From positions 1 through 46,071 of the forward strand of contig CAJWEV010000014.1 in assembly GCA_913031575.1 (NCBI GenBank): DNA of 46,071 nucleotides. Direction: 5' to 3'. Source of the stretch: an uncultured Halieaceae bacterium (GTDB lineage: Bacteria; Pseudomonadota; Gammaproteobacteria; Pseudomonadales; Halieaceae). The position numbers were made by a program, and so were the translations under genes. A model generated the notes under the pieces. That model had not been told where the DNA came from and did not search any database. It saw only the letters and a program-made list of their open reading frames with translations. Of this stretch, positions 35,122 through 44,886 are shown in pieces (within the stretch, counting starts at the first letter, position 1; each line of letters opens with the position of its first letter).

Positions 35122-35663
35122 GCACTTACTCTCCTGACTAAGAGTCTTTTTCTCGATGATTTGTGACTGACACAGCGCAATAATCAGTCGCAAATCTGTT
35201 TACGAACAATGTCAAAAGACACGTCTGCAAGCACAAAGGATAACATTGACCGGTCAGAGGTCTTTGCTTTTTACAACGTTTACAGACTCTTCATTGACCC
35301 AGTTCTTTCTGCCTTGCCACCTTCCTCAACACAATCTGCACTGGCGGCATATAAAGTGCCCCGGAAAATGCTCGTGGTGAGCATCCTGATCGTCAACAAC
35401 CTTATTATTGCGACCTTGGATCTCCGTTCCAAGCTCACCTCAGAAAGCGACACTGTAATTGTCTCTCCCACAAACGATATGCATCCAATTAACTTTATTG
35501 CACGTGGCCTATTTCTCCTAGACAGTGCGAACGAGCAACCAACTTATTTGGCGGATCTACAACTGACGGTATCGCTCGAGGATAGGCTGGAAGGCAAGAC
35601 CAGCGCGCACTGCGCCCCTCTTCTTAGAGCGCCTCGACTGGCGCGGTGTTAGCGACAGCGGTC
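35122..35663. other. 542-base gap between ispH and nadE
   Basis: The gap contains the presumed nadE promoter and the weak plus-strand frame listed separately. No RNA gene, terminator with a T-run or mobile element was seen. In many relatives type IV pilin genes follow ispH; no pilin signal was found here. Confidence 0.5.
35209..35652 (+). CDS. hypothetical protein, doubtful
   Basis: A 147-codon frame with no recognised domain. It has one moderately hydrophobic stretch (MLVVSILIVNNLIIATLDL, residues 54-72) and a low-complexity C-terminus. No Shine-Dalgarno precedes the ATG, and it lies convergent to ispH and divergent from nadE. It fills almost the whole gap, which slightly favours a real or decayed gene. 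It could equally be chance open frame. Confidence 0.25.
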   Translation: MSKDTSASTKDNIDRSEVFAFYNVYRLFIDPVLSALPPSSTQSALAAYKVPRKMLVVSILIVNNLIIATLDLRSKLTSESDTVIVSPTNDMHPINFIARGLFLLDSANEQPTYLADLQLTVSLEDRLEGKTSAHCAPLLRAPRLARC

Positions 35664-36617
35664 TTAATTCACTTCCACTGTCGGGATACGGAGCTCTTTA
35701 GGCAGTGAGAATGTGATGTTCTCGGGCCGGCCATCCAAGGATTCGACATTCGTATGCCCCTGACTATGCAGCCACTGAACAACACCCTCCACCAAATGCT
35801 CGGGCGCCGACGCCCCGGCGGTAACGCCAACAGTGTCGCCCTCACCTACCCAGCTGGGATCAATCATTTCAGCCGAGTCAATCAGGTAAGCGCTAGAGCC
35901 GCACCGCTCGGCCAATTCTTTTAGGCGGTTAGAATTAGAGCTGTTGGGAGAGCCGACAACAAGCACAACGCTCGCTTTTTCAGCCAGAGTCCTAACCGCA
36001 TCCTGACGGTTTTGGGTCGCGTAGCAAATATCATCTTTACGAGGACCTTGGATATTAGGAAAGCGTTCACGTAAGGCTTCAATTACCTTCGCCGTATCGT
36101 CAACGGACAACGTCGTTTGAGTAACATACGCCAGATTTTCCGGATCTCGAACCTCCAAACTAGAAGCCTGCTCCTCGTCTTCAACCAGATACATCACCCC
36201 ACCATTGGACCTGTCATACTGACCCATGGTGCCCTCAACCTCAGGGTGCCCCTCGTGACCAATCAAAATGCATTCTCGCCCCGATCGACTAAATGCTGTC
36301 ACTTCAACGTGGACTTTGGTCACTAGCGGACAGGTCGCATCAAAGACCTGAAGACCGCGATCAGCCGCTTCGGCCTGAACTGCCTTTGAGACGCCGTGGG
36401 CACTAAAAATAACAACCGCATCATCGGGAACTTCATGAAGCTCCTCTACGAAGATAGCGCCTCGGTTTCTGAGGTCATCCACCACCGTTTTGTTGTGAAC
36501 AACCTCGTGGCGAACGTAAATAGGACGTCCAAAGACTTCAAGAGCGCGGTTGACGATATCGATCGCGCGATCAACACCGGCACAAAACCCGCGCGGGTTG
36601 GCAAGCATCACTGTCAT
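35664..36617 (-). CDS. ispH: 4-hydroxy-3-methylbut-2-enyl diphosphate reductase
   Basis: IspH is the [4Fe-4S] enzyme that makes IPP and DMAPP in the last step of the MEP isoprenoid pathway. The 317-residue protein has all three cluster cysteines, Cys12 (GFCAGV), Cys96 (DATCPLV) and Cys198 (DDICYAT), and the HPEVEGT motif carrying the catalytic Glu. Its ATG overlaps the fkpB stop by one base. It is the last gene of the ribF-ileS-lspA-fkpB-ispH operon. Confidence 0.98.
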   Translation of the reverse strand: MTVMLANPRGFCAGVDRAIDIVNRALEVFGRPIYVRHEVVHNKTVVDDLRNRGAIFVEELHEVPDDAVVIFSAHGVSKAVQAEAADRGLQVFDATCPLVTKVHVEVTAFSRSGRECILIGHEGHPEVEGTMGQYDRSNGGVMYLVEDEEQASSLEVRDPENLAYVTQTTLSVDDTAKVIEALRERFPNIQGPRKDDICYATQNRQDAVRTLAEKASVVLVVGSPNSSNSNRLKELAERCGSSAYLIDSAEMIDPSWVGEGDTVGVTAGASAPEHLVEGVVQWLHSQGHTNVESLDGRPENITFSLPKELRIPTVEVN

Positions 36618-37069
36618 CAGTGCAACTCCGCTGGTTCCACGCGGTCGATTTTCACCCCAAACCTGAGGGTGCGTCCCGCGAGTGGGTGATTGAAGTTAAC
36701 ACGGACTGTGTCCTCGTCAAAAGTATCAATCACTCCGGGCAGCTCTCCCCCGGCCGCATCAGCAAACGAGAACACCATGCCAATTGCTAATTCGGTATTG
36801 TTACTAAAGGTATGCCTAGGAATATCTTGATAGTTTGCCTCCTGCGGCTCGCCAAACCCCTCTTCAGGTGAAATGGTGAAAGCCGCCTCATCGCCGGGCT
36901 CTAGACCTAGTAAACAGGCTTCGAAACCCGGGAGCAAAGAACCATCACCCATTACAAAGCTAACCGGCGCACGATCGAAGTTTGTCTCAACCACCTCGCC
37001 CGTTTTGAGGGTAATGGAAAAGTTGAGGCTGACTTTTGTATGTGGCGTAATCTTTAAGTCATTACTCAT
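36617..37069 (-). CDS. fkpB: FKBP-type peptidyl-prolyl isomerase (SlpA/FkpB)
   Basis: FkpB (SlpA) is a cytoplasmic peptidyl-prolyl cis-trans isomerase with an inserted chaperone flap domain. The 150-residue protein shows FKBP strands [20 protein letters not shown], the flap [20 protein letters not shown], and the C-terminal [20 protein letters not shown] (the NHPLAGK-like motif of SlyD/FkpB). It lacks the His-rich tail of SlyD. Its start overlaps the lspA stop by four bases and its stop overlaps the ispH start, so the three genes are coupled. Confidence 0.95.
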   Translation of the reverse strand: MSNDLKITPHTKVSLNFSITLKTGEVVETNFDRAPVSFVMGDGSLLPGFEACLLGLEPGDEAAFTISPEEGFGEPQEANYQDIPRHTFSNNTELAIGMVFSFADAAGGELPGVIDTFDEDTVRVNFNHPLAGRTLRFGVKIDRVEPAELH

Positions 37070-37593
37070 ACGGACTTTCCTGGCTCGCCATAAAAGCTGT
37101 CACAAAGCAGAAAGATCGCTCCACAGAAAATAGCCGAGTCTGCAATATTAAACGCTGGCCAATACCAGTTTTGATAGTGCCAGGAGATGAAATCAACAAC
37201 GTAACCTAAGGTCACTCGATCGATAAGGTTTCCAAGGCCACCGCCCAATATGAGCCCTAGCGATACGCCCAATACCCGCTGCTGAGGCTCCAGACGGATC
37301 AGCCATACAGCCACAAACACACTGACCAGTATTGCCACTGCTGCAAGGAACCAGCGCTGCCAACCACCGGCGCTTGCCAGAAAACTGAATGCCGCTCCCG
37401 TGTTATGAGCAAGCGTCAAATCAAACCAGGAAGTAATTTCGACAGGAACCCGATAGATCAGCTCGTTGCTAGCCCAAATTTTCGTGTACTGATCTAGGAC
37501 GATCACCACCAGCGCCAGAATGAAACCCGCCCAAGGGTTACCCAGCGCTTTCGAGCCTATGGAGACAACGGGCCCGGCCGTATTATCAGGCAT
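37066..37593 (-). CDS. lspA: lipoprotein signal peptidase (signal peptidase II)
   Basis: LspA is the inner-membrane aspartyl protease that cleaves the signal peptide of diacylated prolipoproteins such as BamD. Four membrane helices are seen. The catalytic aspartates are Asp125 (GNLIDRV) and Asp152 (FNIADSAI), with the conserved VVLDQYTK and [10 protein letters not shown] segments. ATG 37593 (MPDNTAGP) is used; it lies inside the last codons of ileS (8-base overlap). A start at 37614 would extend further into ileS and is less likely. It gives 175 residues. Confidence 0.96.
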   Translation of the reverse strand: MPDNTAGPVVSIGSKALGNPWAGFILALVVIVLDQYTKIWASNELIYRVPVEITSWFDLTLAHNTGAAFSFLASAGGWQRWFLAAVAILVSVFVAVWLIRLEPQQRVLGVSLGLILGGGLGNLIDRVTLGYVVDFISWHYQNWYWPAFNIADSAIFCGAIFLLCDSFYGEPGKSV

Positions 37594-40387
37594 AGTGCCT
37601 GACCTCACCCTCACCAGCGACGTTCGTTACACATCGACTGCAGAGGCTCGGATGCTCTGCGACCGAGCCAATATCATCACAACGATGCCAGCATCGCTCG
37701 CATTTCTCCGCGTCACTGGCACTTACCACCACTCTCAAACCCTCGACTTCACACACTAGGGCTTCAGTAGGAGCGTCCGCAATATCGGCGAGCTCAGCGC
37801 CTGACGTAATGAGCACAAAACGAAGTTCATCGCCCAGCGTCGCCAGCATCTGACGCAGCTCAGATGTGGCATACAAGACAACACTCGCGTCTAGCGAGCC
37901 GCGGATATTTCCCTGAGCACGCTCGGTTTCCATGGCCTTATTTACGTCTTGCCGCACGGCTAGGCAAGAAGACCAAAAAGCATCTCCCATACCATCGGAA
38001 GCTTCGTAAGCAGGCAGCTCATGCCACTCCGTCAAGAACACAGACGCTTCACGCTCACCCGGCAGGTTCTCCCAAATTTCCTCGGCAGTGAAACTCAAGA
38101 TGGGAGCGATCCAGCGACTTAATGCTTCCGCCATATGGTAAAGCGCTGTTTGGCAGGACCGACGCGCTATTGAATTGGTTTGCGTGGTGTACTGACGATC
38201 TTTGATGACATCGAGATAGAAGCCACCCAGTTCGCCGCTGCAAAAGTTATGTACCTTGTGATAAACGTGATGGAACTGATAGGTCTCATATGCCTCAATC
38301 AACTCTGACTGAAGTTCCTGCGCCTTGGACACAATCCAACGATCTAGAGGCAGCAGATCGTTGCCCGATACGGCATCTCGCGCGGGTTTGAAGCCAGCGA
38401 GGTTAGCTAACAAGAATCGTGCGGTGTTGCGGATCCGACGGTAGGTATCTGATGTTCGCTTAAAGATTTCATCACTAGCAGCGATTTCATTGCGGTAGTC
38501 GGCAGACGCTACCCACAGGCGCAGGATATCGGCGCCCATGTCATTCATAGCCTTTTTAGCAGGAATGATATTGCCGATCGACTTAGACATCTTTCGGCCT
38601 TCGCCGTCGACGGTAAAACCATGGGTCAAGACTTGTCGATAGGGAGATTCGTCATAAGCACCCATACCAGTGAGTAAGGAAGACTGGAACCAACCGCGAT
38701 GCTGATCGGACCCCTCCAGGTAAAGATCAGCAGGAGCTGAAAGGCCGTGTCGCTCGCGTAATACGCAGGCATGGGTAACACCAGAGTCAAACCAGACATC
38801 TAGCGTATCGGTCACCTTTTCGTAACCATCAGCTTCATCACCAAGGATGTCCGCAACATCTAGCTCAAACCAGGCATCGATGCCCTTTTCCTCGATACGC
38901 AGAGCTACCTGCTCGATGAGGTCAACCGAATTAGGGTGCAATGACCCATCAACCTTGTTCACAAATAGTGTGATGGGAGCTCCCCAGGTTCGCTGACGAG
39001 AGATACACCAGTCCGGACGGCTCTCAAGCATGGCGTCAATGCGCGCACGCCCCCAATCTGGCACCCAGGAAACGGTATCAACGGCCGCCTGAGCCTGAGT
39101 CAACAAGCCTTGCTTATCCATCGAAACAAACCACTGTGGCGTGGCCCGATAAATAATCGGTGTCTTGTGGCGCCAGCAATGTGGGTAGGAGTGGGTGAAG
39201 GGTCGATGACACAGTAACCGGTTACGCGCCTCCAATTCCTCAATAATCTCGTCGTTCGCTTTGAAAATATGCTTGCCTTCGAACACCGGCGTCCCTTCCA
39301 CGTAGACGCCATTACCACCAACAGGGTTGTAGACCTCTAGGTCGTAGGCCTTACCGATCTGGAAGTCTTCCAGACCGTGCGCAGGTGCTGTGTGAACACA
39401 GCCGGTTCCCGCATCAGTGGTCACGTGATCACCGAGCATTAGCGGCACTGAATCATCAGAAAAGGGCGGAACCACGTGAACACGATCAAGTACCAAGCCT
39501 TTGACGCGAGCAAAGATCTTAGGCGAGTCAACCCCAAAGCGGTCAGCACACTCCTGCAGCAACGCCTCCGCAACTAAGACGGCTCTCCCGCCAACACGCA
39601 TCAGTACGTAATCTAAATCTGCGGCTACACTGACGCCACGGTTCGCAGCCAATGTCCAGGGTGTCGTGGTCCAAATGGCAACGGATAACTCACCCATACC
39701 GCTCACGCCCATAAGCGCTTCGGCGGCCTGCTGATCAGCAAATGGGAAGGCCACATCAATGGCGGAGGATACCTTGTCTTGGTATTCCACCTCGGCCTCT
39801 GCAAGGGCTGAGCCACAATTCAAACACCAGTGCACAGGTTTGAATCCCTGTTGAAGGTGGCCGTTATCGATAATCTTACCAAGGGTCCGAACAATATTAG
39901 CCTCGAACGAGAAATTCATAGTCAGGTAAGGATCATCCCAGTCACCGACAACGCCCATGCGTTTGAAATCCTCGCACTGGCTATTCACTTGCTTTGCCGC
40001 ATATTCCCGACATTTCTGCCGAAACTCGCTAGCGCTCACCTTGTGGCCGGGCTTTCCAACCTTTTTCTCGACGTTTAGCTCAATTGGGAGCCCATGACAG
40101 TCCCAACCGGGGACGTAAGGCGAATCGAACCCTGAGAACGTTTTCGACTTGATGATGATGTCTTTGAGGATTTTGTTAACAGCATGCCCAACGTGCAGCT
40201 CACCGTTCGCGTAGGGAGGGCCATCATGCAGAATGAAGGTGGGCTTACCCTCGCCCGCTTCGCGCATCTTTTGGTAAAGGCCCATCTCTTCCCACTGCTT
40301 GAGCCGTTGAGGCTCACGCTGGGTGAGATTCGCTTTCATCGGAAAAGCCGTCTCGGGGAGGTTCAGGGTGTTTTTATAATCGCTCAT
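37586..40387 (-). CDS. ileS: isoleucyl-tRNA synthetase
   Basis: IleS charges tRNA-Ile and edits misactivated valine. The 933-residue length matches bacterial type-1 IleS. The HIGH-like motif is [15 protein letters not shown], the KMSKS motif is [10 protein letters not shown], and the CP1 editing domain has [14 protein letters not shown]-terminal zinc finger ([12 protein letters not shown]) is present. The start [21 protein letters not shown] matches the E. coli protein. It lies 23 bases after ribF and overlaps lspA, as in other gammaproteobacteria. Confidence 0.98.
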   Translation of the reverse strand: MSDYKNTLNLPETAFPMKANLTQREPQRLKQWEEMGLYQKMREAGEGKPTFILHDGPPYANGELHVGHAVNKILKDIIIKSKTFSGFDSPYVPGWDCHGLPIELNVEKKVGKPGHKVSASEFRQKCREYAAKQVNSQCEDFKRMGVVGDWDDPYLTMNFSFEANIVRTLGKIIDNGHLQQGFKPVHWCLNCGSALAEAEVEYQDKVSSAIDVAFPFADQQAAEALMGVSGMGELSVAIWTTTPWTLAANRGVSVAADLDYVLMRVGGRAVLVAEALLQECADRFGVDSPKIFARVKGLVLDRVHVVPPFSDDSVPLMLGDHVTTDAGTGCVHTAPAHGLEDFQIGKAYDLEVYNPVGGNGVYVEGTPVFEGKHIFKANDEIIEELEARNRLLCHRPFTHSYPHCWRHKTPIIYRATPQWFVSMDKQGLLTQAQAAVDTVSWVPDWGRARIDAMLESRPDWCISRQRTWGAPITLFVNKVDGSLHPNSVDLIEQVALRIEEKGIDAWFELDVADILGDEADGYEKVTDTLDVWFDSGVTHACVLRERHGLSAPADLYLEGSDQHRGWFQSSLLTGMGAYDESPYRQVLTHGFTVDGEGRKMSKSIGNIIPAKKAMNDMGADILRLWVASADYRNEIAASDEIFKRTSDTYRRIRNTARFLLANLAGFKPARDAVSGNDLLPLDRWIVSKAQELQSELIEAYETYQFHHVYHKVHNFCSGELGGFYLDVIKDRQYTTQTNSIARRSCQTALYHMAEALSRWIAPILSFTAEEIWENLPGEREASVFLTEWHELPAYEASDGMGDAFWSSCLAVRQDVNKAMETERAQGNIRGSLDASVVLYATSELRQMLATLGDELRFVLITSGAELADIADAPTEALVCEVEGLRVVVSASDAEKCERCWHRCDDIGSVAEHPSLCSRCVTNVAGEGEVRHYA

Positions 40388-40410
40388 CGTACGTCTGAGT
40401 TCTCACACTA

Positions 40411-41364
40411 CTATGCTGGATTTGCAATGTGCCAGTCGCGCGCCGATATTTGATCGCGCGCGATCGCAGCCTTGAGCGAATCCAACGAATCGAATTTCTT
40501 TTCATCTCGGAGCTTGGTCATAAACTCCACTTCCAAGCGCTCGCCATAAATATCCCGGGTGAAGTCGAACAAGTGCACCTCGAGATTAGCAAGTGTTCCG
40601 TCGTTCACCGTCGGTCTAACCCCAACGTTGGCGACACCTGGGGCATCTATCATTCCAGCACCCTTCACTCGCACAGCGTAGACGCCGTGAAGAGGCGACT
40701 TTACACGCTTCAGCGCGATATTGGCGGTTGGAGAGCCAATTTGACGTCCTAATTGCTTACCTTTGAGGACTTTTCCCGAAAGTTTAAAGGGCCTTCCGAG
40801 AAGATCTGCGGCTGCACCAAAGTCAGCCTCTAATAAGACGGATCGGATACGCGTGCTACTCACGCGCTCGCCGGCAACATCATAGGTCGATGTGGGCACC
40901 ACCTCATAACCAAACTCACCCGCAAGTGATTCGGTAAAAGCGAGGTCACCTGTGCGCTCTTTGCCGAAACGAAAATCGTCACCAAAGGCGATATACCTAG
41001 CGTTCAATCCATCGACAAAAATGCTCTCCACGAAAGCTTTGGGCGACATGGTCCTCAGATCATCATTAAAGCGAAGACACAAAAGATGATCGATACCCAG
41101 TGCTTCCAATGCACGAAATTTCTCCCGGAATGTCATCAACCGGGGTGGCGCCCTCTCGGGAAACAGGAACTCGCCAGGCAAAGGTTCAAAGGTGATGACC
41201 GCAGTCGAGAGTCCACGCGCCTCAGCTTCCCGCTTTAAATGGCCGAGCACCTCTTGATGGCCTCGATGCACCCCGTCGAACGCACCGATGGTCACAGCGC
41301 TGCCATCGGTATCTAAGCTCTTAAAAAAGCTCGATAAATTGTGCTTTCCGCGGATAAGCCTCAT
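40411..41364 (-). CDS. ribF: bifunctional riboflavin kinase / FAD synthetase
   Basis: RibF phosphorylates riboflavin to FMN and adenylates FMN to FAD. The N-terminal nucleotidyltransferase domain has GAFDGVHRGHQEVL and SSTRIRS, and the C-terminal flavokinase domain has GSPTANI and the VNDGTLANLEVHLFDF strand. ATG 41364 (MRLIRGKHNL) matches E. coli MKLIRGIHNL and is preceded by AAGG; an in-frame ATG at 41376 is less likely. It heads the operon; the large number of flavoproteins in this window is compatible with demand for FAD but does not imply regulation. Confidence 0.96.
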   Translation of the reverse strand: MRLIRGKHNLSSFFKSLDTDGSAVTIGAFDGVHRGHQEVLGHLKREAEARGLSTAVITFEPLPGEFLFPERAPPRLMTFREKFRALEALGIDHLLCLRFNDDLRTMSPKAFVESIFVDGLNARYIAFGDDFRFGKERTGDLAFTESLAGEFGYEVVPTSTYDVAGERVSSTRIRSVLLEADFGAAADLLGRPFKLSGKVLKGKQLGRQIGSPTANIALKRVKSPLHGVYAVRVKGAGMIDAPGVANVGVRPTVNDGTLANLEVHLFDFTRDIYGERLEVEFMTKLRDEKKFDSLDSLKAAIARDQISARDWHIANPA

Positions 41365-41540
41365 GGTGCCTTGCACGCTGATATGACGCAGAGAAAGTAT
41401 ACAGGAGCCGTAGGCGACAATCGCCTGTTTAACGTCAGAGCGCAGTGATCAAAAAGAATTGAGCATCGTCACTGTCGAGCGGCACAACAAGGCTGACAAA
41501 AGGAGCTATTTCAGAACAGCCTCAACCACGACGACGAGCG

Positions 41541-43199
41541 TTACTTGGACGAGGACTTCGATAAAGAAACAGGCGGTCCTTTTACCTCTTTAAATCTGAA
41601 ACCGAGTGCCGCCAGCACGATAGCAAAGCTGACAAGTCCAACTGTCACCAAGAGCATCATTTGGCTCGCGCGCCAGTTAAGGTCAGCAGCGAGCCACAGC
41701 GGCACAGCAGGTGCCAGTGTGGATACGGCAACACCCATGACCGATACGGAGACACCGAGCCTCAGAACGAACTTCGGCGCAAAGATGCCGGCAAGAGAGA
41801 TGCCACCCCGGCGAAGTCCCAGGTACAAAAGTCCAGCATTAATCCACGCCGATGCGCTAGTGGCAAGGGCGAGACCCACATGCCCCATCTCGTAATACCA
41901 CATCAAAGGAAATACAAAGACTACGTTCAGTACCATATTGCTGACCATAGCGATGATGCCGATTTTCACCGGCGTCTTCATATCTTGGCGCGCGTAATAA
42001 CCGGGAGCTAGCACTTTGATGAGCATGAAGCCGCCAAGGCCTAGGGTATAGGCACGCAGGCTGGCCGCTGCCATCGTGACATCGCGATCGGTAAAGGCAC
42101 CGTATTGGAATAAGGTTGCTAAGATAGGTTCCGCCAGCAACAACAAAGCGACCGTCGCGGGTACCGCGATCAACAGAACATTCCGCGCGGCCCAGGCAAG
42201 CGTTTCAGAAAACTCTTCAGACTCCGCCCTTGTGTTCAGTACTGACAGAGTGGGAAGAATAACAGTCGCAATCGCAATGGCGAATACGCCCAGCGGAAGC
42301 TCGGTCAATCGATCAGAGTAATACAGCCAGGCAACGCTCCCGTCGGGCAGTAAGCTCGCCAGCACAGTATCAAACAATAGATTAATCTGACTTACGGAGA
42401 TGCCAAAGAGCGCGGGCACCATGAGTATCAGTATCTTTCTGACGCCTTCATCTTTGGTATCCCAAACCGGCCGAGGTGTAAGCTTTAACGCATGCAACGA
42501 GGGCAGCTGGAACATTAGCTGCACAACCCCTGCCAACATCACGCCCATGGCCAAGCCCAAGGCAGGTTCTGGCATGGTTGGCGCCCAGACGACGGAGGCT
42601 GTGATCAGTGAAAGGTTCAGCAGCACAGGCGTGTACGCAGGTACCGCAAATCGCCCGTAACTATTGAGAATAGCGCCACAAAATCCCGTGAGGCTGATGA
42701 GCAACAAGTAGGGAAAGGTCCAGACAATCAGATCAGCGGTCAGTGCAAGCTTGGCCGCATCCCGACTAAACCCAGGGGCAAAGATCAGCGCCACCCAAGG
42801 AGCCATTACCATCGCCAGCGCTGTCAGTACGAAGAGCGAGCCACCCAGAACACCCGCCACGCGATCCACGAGGTGACGAACCGCCTCATGCGATCCACGC
42901 TCCCTGGTCTCCGTGAGTACCGGCACAAACGCCTGTGAGAACGCACCCTCGGCAAACAGTCGCCGCAAAAAATTTGGAATTTTGAAGGCAACAAAAAAGG
43001 CGTCGGCATTCGGCGCTGCACCCAGCAAGTTGGCTAATACGACGTCGCGCACCAGGCCAAGTACTCGCGAGAGCATGGTGCCCATGCTCACGATAAAACT
43101 CGATCCTAGCAGCCCGCGCTTCGGTTGCGACACAGATTCGGGATGGCCAGCAGACGACCGTTGGGCGGACTCGTTATTTTCTGTCTTGCTATCTGTCAT
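41541..43199 (-). CDS. murJ: lipid II flippase MurJ
   Basis: MurJ (MviN), of the MOP exporter superfamily, flips lipid II across the inner membrane for peptidoglycan synthesis. The protein has about fourteen hydrophobic segments and the family motifs SSFIVSMGTMLSRVLGLVRDVVLANLLGA and AFFVAFKIPNFLRRLFAEGAFSQAFVPVL. ATG 43199 (MTDSKTENNES) is chosen because it overlaps the nudF stop in an ATGA; this gives 552 residues with a short Ser/Glu-rich cytoplasmic N-terminus. A start at 43247 would run deep into nudF. The end faces ribF across a 176-base gap. Confidence 0.96.
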   Translation of the reverse strand: MTDSKTENNESAQRSSAGHPESVSQPKRGLLGSSFIVSMGTMLSRVLGLVRDVVLANLLGAAPNADAFFVAFKIPNFLRRLFAEGAFSQAFVPVLTETRERGSHEAVRHLVDRVAGVLGGSLFVLTALAMVMAPWVALIFAPGFSRDAAKLALTADLIVWTFPYLLLISLTGFCGAILNSYGRFAVPAYTPVLLNLSLITASVVWAPTMPEPALGLAMGVMLAGVVQLMFQLPSLHALKLTPRPVWDTKDEGVRKILILMVPALFGISVSQINLLFDTVLASLLPDGSVAWLYYSDRLTELPLGVFAIAIATVILPTLSVLNTRAESEEFSETLAWAARNVLLIAVPATVALLLLAEPILATLFQYGAFTDRDVTMAAASLRAYTLGLGGFMLIKVLAPGYYARQDMKTPVKIGIIAMVSNMVLNVVFVFPLMWYYEMGHVGLALATSASAWINAGLLYLGLRRGGISLAGIFAPKFVLRLGVSVSVMGVAVSTLAPAVPLWLAADLNWRASQMMLLVTVGLVSFAIVLAALGFRFKEVKGPPVSLSKSSSK

Positions 43200-43822
43200 G
43201 GGTAGAGCCAATCCGCTCTCAGCCTGTCGCCGTGCCGAGCAAGCCAATGAAGCGCGATGATGGTTAAGCCGTTGTTGATTTTCCCCGCATCCAGCAATGC
43301 TATTGCGTCAGTGCGAGAAACAGAATGCACCAGAATGTCCTCGTGCTCAGTGTCAACGCCCTTAACCTCACCCACAGCCGCTGATACCGCCCGGCCCACG
43401 AACAAGCGGATCTGCTCAGAGCACGCACCGGGACTGGGGTAATACGAAACGACGGGGAGCAACGCATCCAGGGCACAACCGGCTTCCTCTAAGGCTTCGC
43501 GATGCGCGACATCGCTATCGCCTTCTCCGGGCTCCACCACGCCGGCAACCACCTCAAGCATCCAGGGCGACTCGTCACCGCGAATAGCCCCAGGTCTGAA
43601 TTGCTCGATCAAAATAACGGAGTCAGATTCCACATGCCATGGCAGAACAGCAACCGCATCGCCTCGTTCAAAAATCTCTCTGCGAATGCCCTCCGTCCAG
43701 CTACCATCAAATCGCCGATGACGCAGGATCAGCGCATCCATCTGAAAGTAGCCTTCAAATAAGGTTTCGCGCTTGTCGACCTTTACATCAGCTGAGCCGT
43801 AGCTGAGTGAAAGCTCACTCAA
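43196..43822 (-). CDS. nudF: ADP-ribose pyrophosphatase (Nudix hydrolase)
   Basis: NudF hydrolyses ADP-ribose to AMP and ribose 5-phosphate. The 208-residue protein contains a complete Nudix box, GVVEPGE followed by seven residues and REALEEAG, and the preceding FRPGAIRGDESPWMLEVVAG typical of ADP-ribose-specific members. It overlaps the pyrB stop by four bases upstream and murJ by four bases downstream, so the genes pyrB-nudF-murJ are translationally coupled. Substrate within the ADP-sugar group cannot be fixed from sequence. Confidence 0.9.
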   Translation of the reverse strand: MSELSLSYGSADVKVDKRETLFEGYFQMDALILRHRRFDGSWTEGIRREIFERGDAVAVLPWHVESDSVILIEQFRPGAIRGDESPWMLEVVAGVVEPGEGDSDVAHREALEEAGCALDALLPVVSYYPSPGACSEQIRLFVGRAVSAAVGEVKGVDTEHEDILVHSVSRTDAIALLDAGKINNGLTIIALHWLARHGDRLRADWLYP

Positions 43823-44832
43823 AATCGACGCTCCGTGCTCCAGTTCACCGGCTTCGAGTAATCGTCAACCTGATCTGCAACACCAAGAATTAATGCGAAG
43901 AGTGCCATTCGAACCAGAACACCATTGTCGGATTGGCGGAAAATGGCGAGGTTCGGGTCGTCATTTAAGTCGTCGTCAAGCTCCTGCGCTCCCTCCCGCG
44001 AGTCACGAGGCAAGGGGTGCATGATGACCGTGTTGGGCTCACAGAGCGCTGTATATATACTTTGATTGAGCCTAAACCGACCCCGATAGAGATCGGCATC
44101 GGCCTGAGATTCAAATCGCTCTTCCTGAATCCGCGTTGAATATACAATGTCGACGTTGGCAATGCCCAACTCCAACTGATCAGTCTCAACCACATCGATG
44201 CCGCTCTGGCGCATTTCCTCAACCAAATCGTCGGACATTTTGAGCTCGGCAGGCGAGACCAGGCTCACGCTGATATTCTTAAAACGCGTCAATAAGCGTG
44301 ATAATGAGTGGACCGTTCGTCCGAATCGGAGGTCTCCAACCATGGCAATTCGCAAGCCATCAATACCACGCTGTCTGCCCGCCAGTTCGCTACGAATGGT
44401 GTAGAGGTCGAGCAATGCTTGACTGGGGTGCTCATTGGCACCGTCACCGCCATTGATGACTGGTACGCGACTGGCAGAAGCAAACTCGGTCACGGATCCG
44501 GCCGTTGGATGGCGCATGACGATCGCGTCTGAATAGCCACTCAATACGCGCGCCGTATCGTAAAGCGACTCGCCCTTAGCAATAGCAGTGCTCTCGAATC
44601 CGGTGGTTTCTCGAACATGGCCGCCTAGCAAATTAAAGGCACTGCCAAAGCTGATACGTGTCCGTGTCGATGGTTCGAAGAACATTGAGCCCAAGATGGC
44701 TCCCTCGAGTACGGTTGTTCTTCGTTCTCGCTCTGCATAAGGACGCATACGGTCAGCAACATCGAAAATTCGGTCGACATCGCCTCGGTCGAATTGGCTG
44801 ATTCCGAGGATGTGGTGGCCGGCAAATTTCAC
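43819..44832 (-). CDS. pyrB: aspartate carbamoyltransferase catalytic subunit
   Basis: PyrB makes N-carbamoyl-aspartate in pyrimidine synthesis. The carbamoyl-phosphate loop FEPSTRTRISF, the HPSQALLDLYTI motif and the C-terminal MHPLPRDSR are present. At 337 residues it is slightly longer than E. coli PyrB, with a C-terminal extension. No pyrI regulatory gene or dihydroorotase-like gene adjoins it. The start is a GTG at 44830-44832 with AGGAGG ten bases upstream. Confidence 0.95.
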   Translation of the reverse strand: MKFAGHHILGISQFDRGDVDRIFDVADRMRPYAERERRTTVLEGAILGSMFFEPSTRTRISFGSAFNLLGGHVRETTGFESTAIAKGESLYDTARVLSGYSDAIVMRHPTAGSVTEFASASRVPVINGGDGANEHPSQALLDLYTIRSELAGRQRGIDGLRIAMVGDLRFGRTVHSLSRLLTRFKNISVSLVSPAELKMSDDLVEEMRQSGIDVVETDQLELGIANVDIVYSTRIQEERFESQADADLYRGRFRLNQSIYTALCEPNTVIMHPLPRDSREGAQELDDDLNDDPNLAIFRQSDNGVLVRMALFALILGVADQVDDYSKPVNWSTERRF

Positions 44833-44886
44833 AGCGCTTCTTCCTCCTCACGCATCGAGCTGCGTACTTGGGCCTTTATTCTAAAC

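Noticed and set aside
41410-41440. AGGCGA/TCGCCT hairpin between ribF and murJ as a terminator
   Set aside because: The stem has only a three-base loop and no T-run in the minus direction, so a terminator call is not supported.
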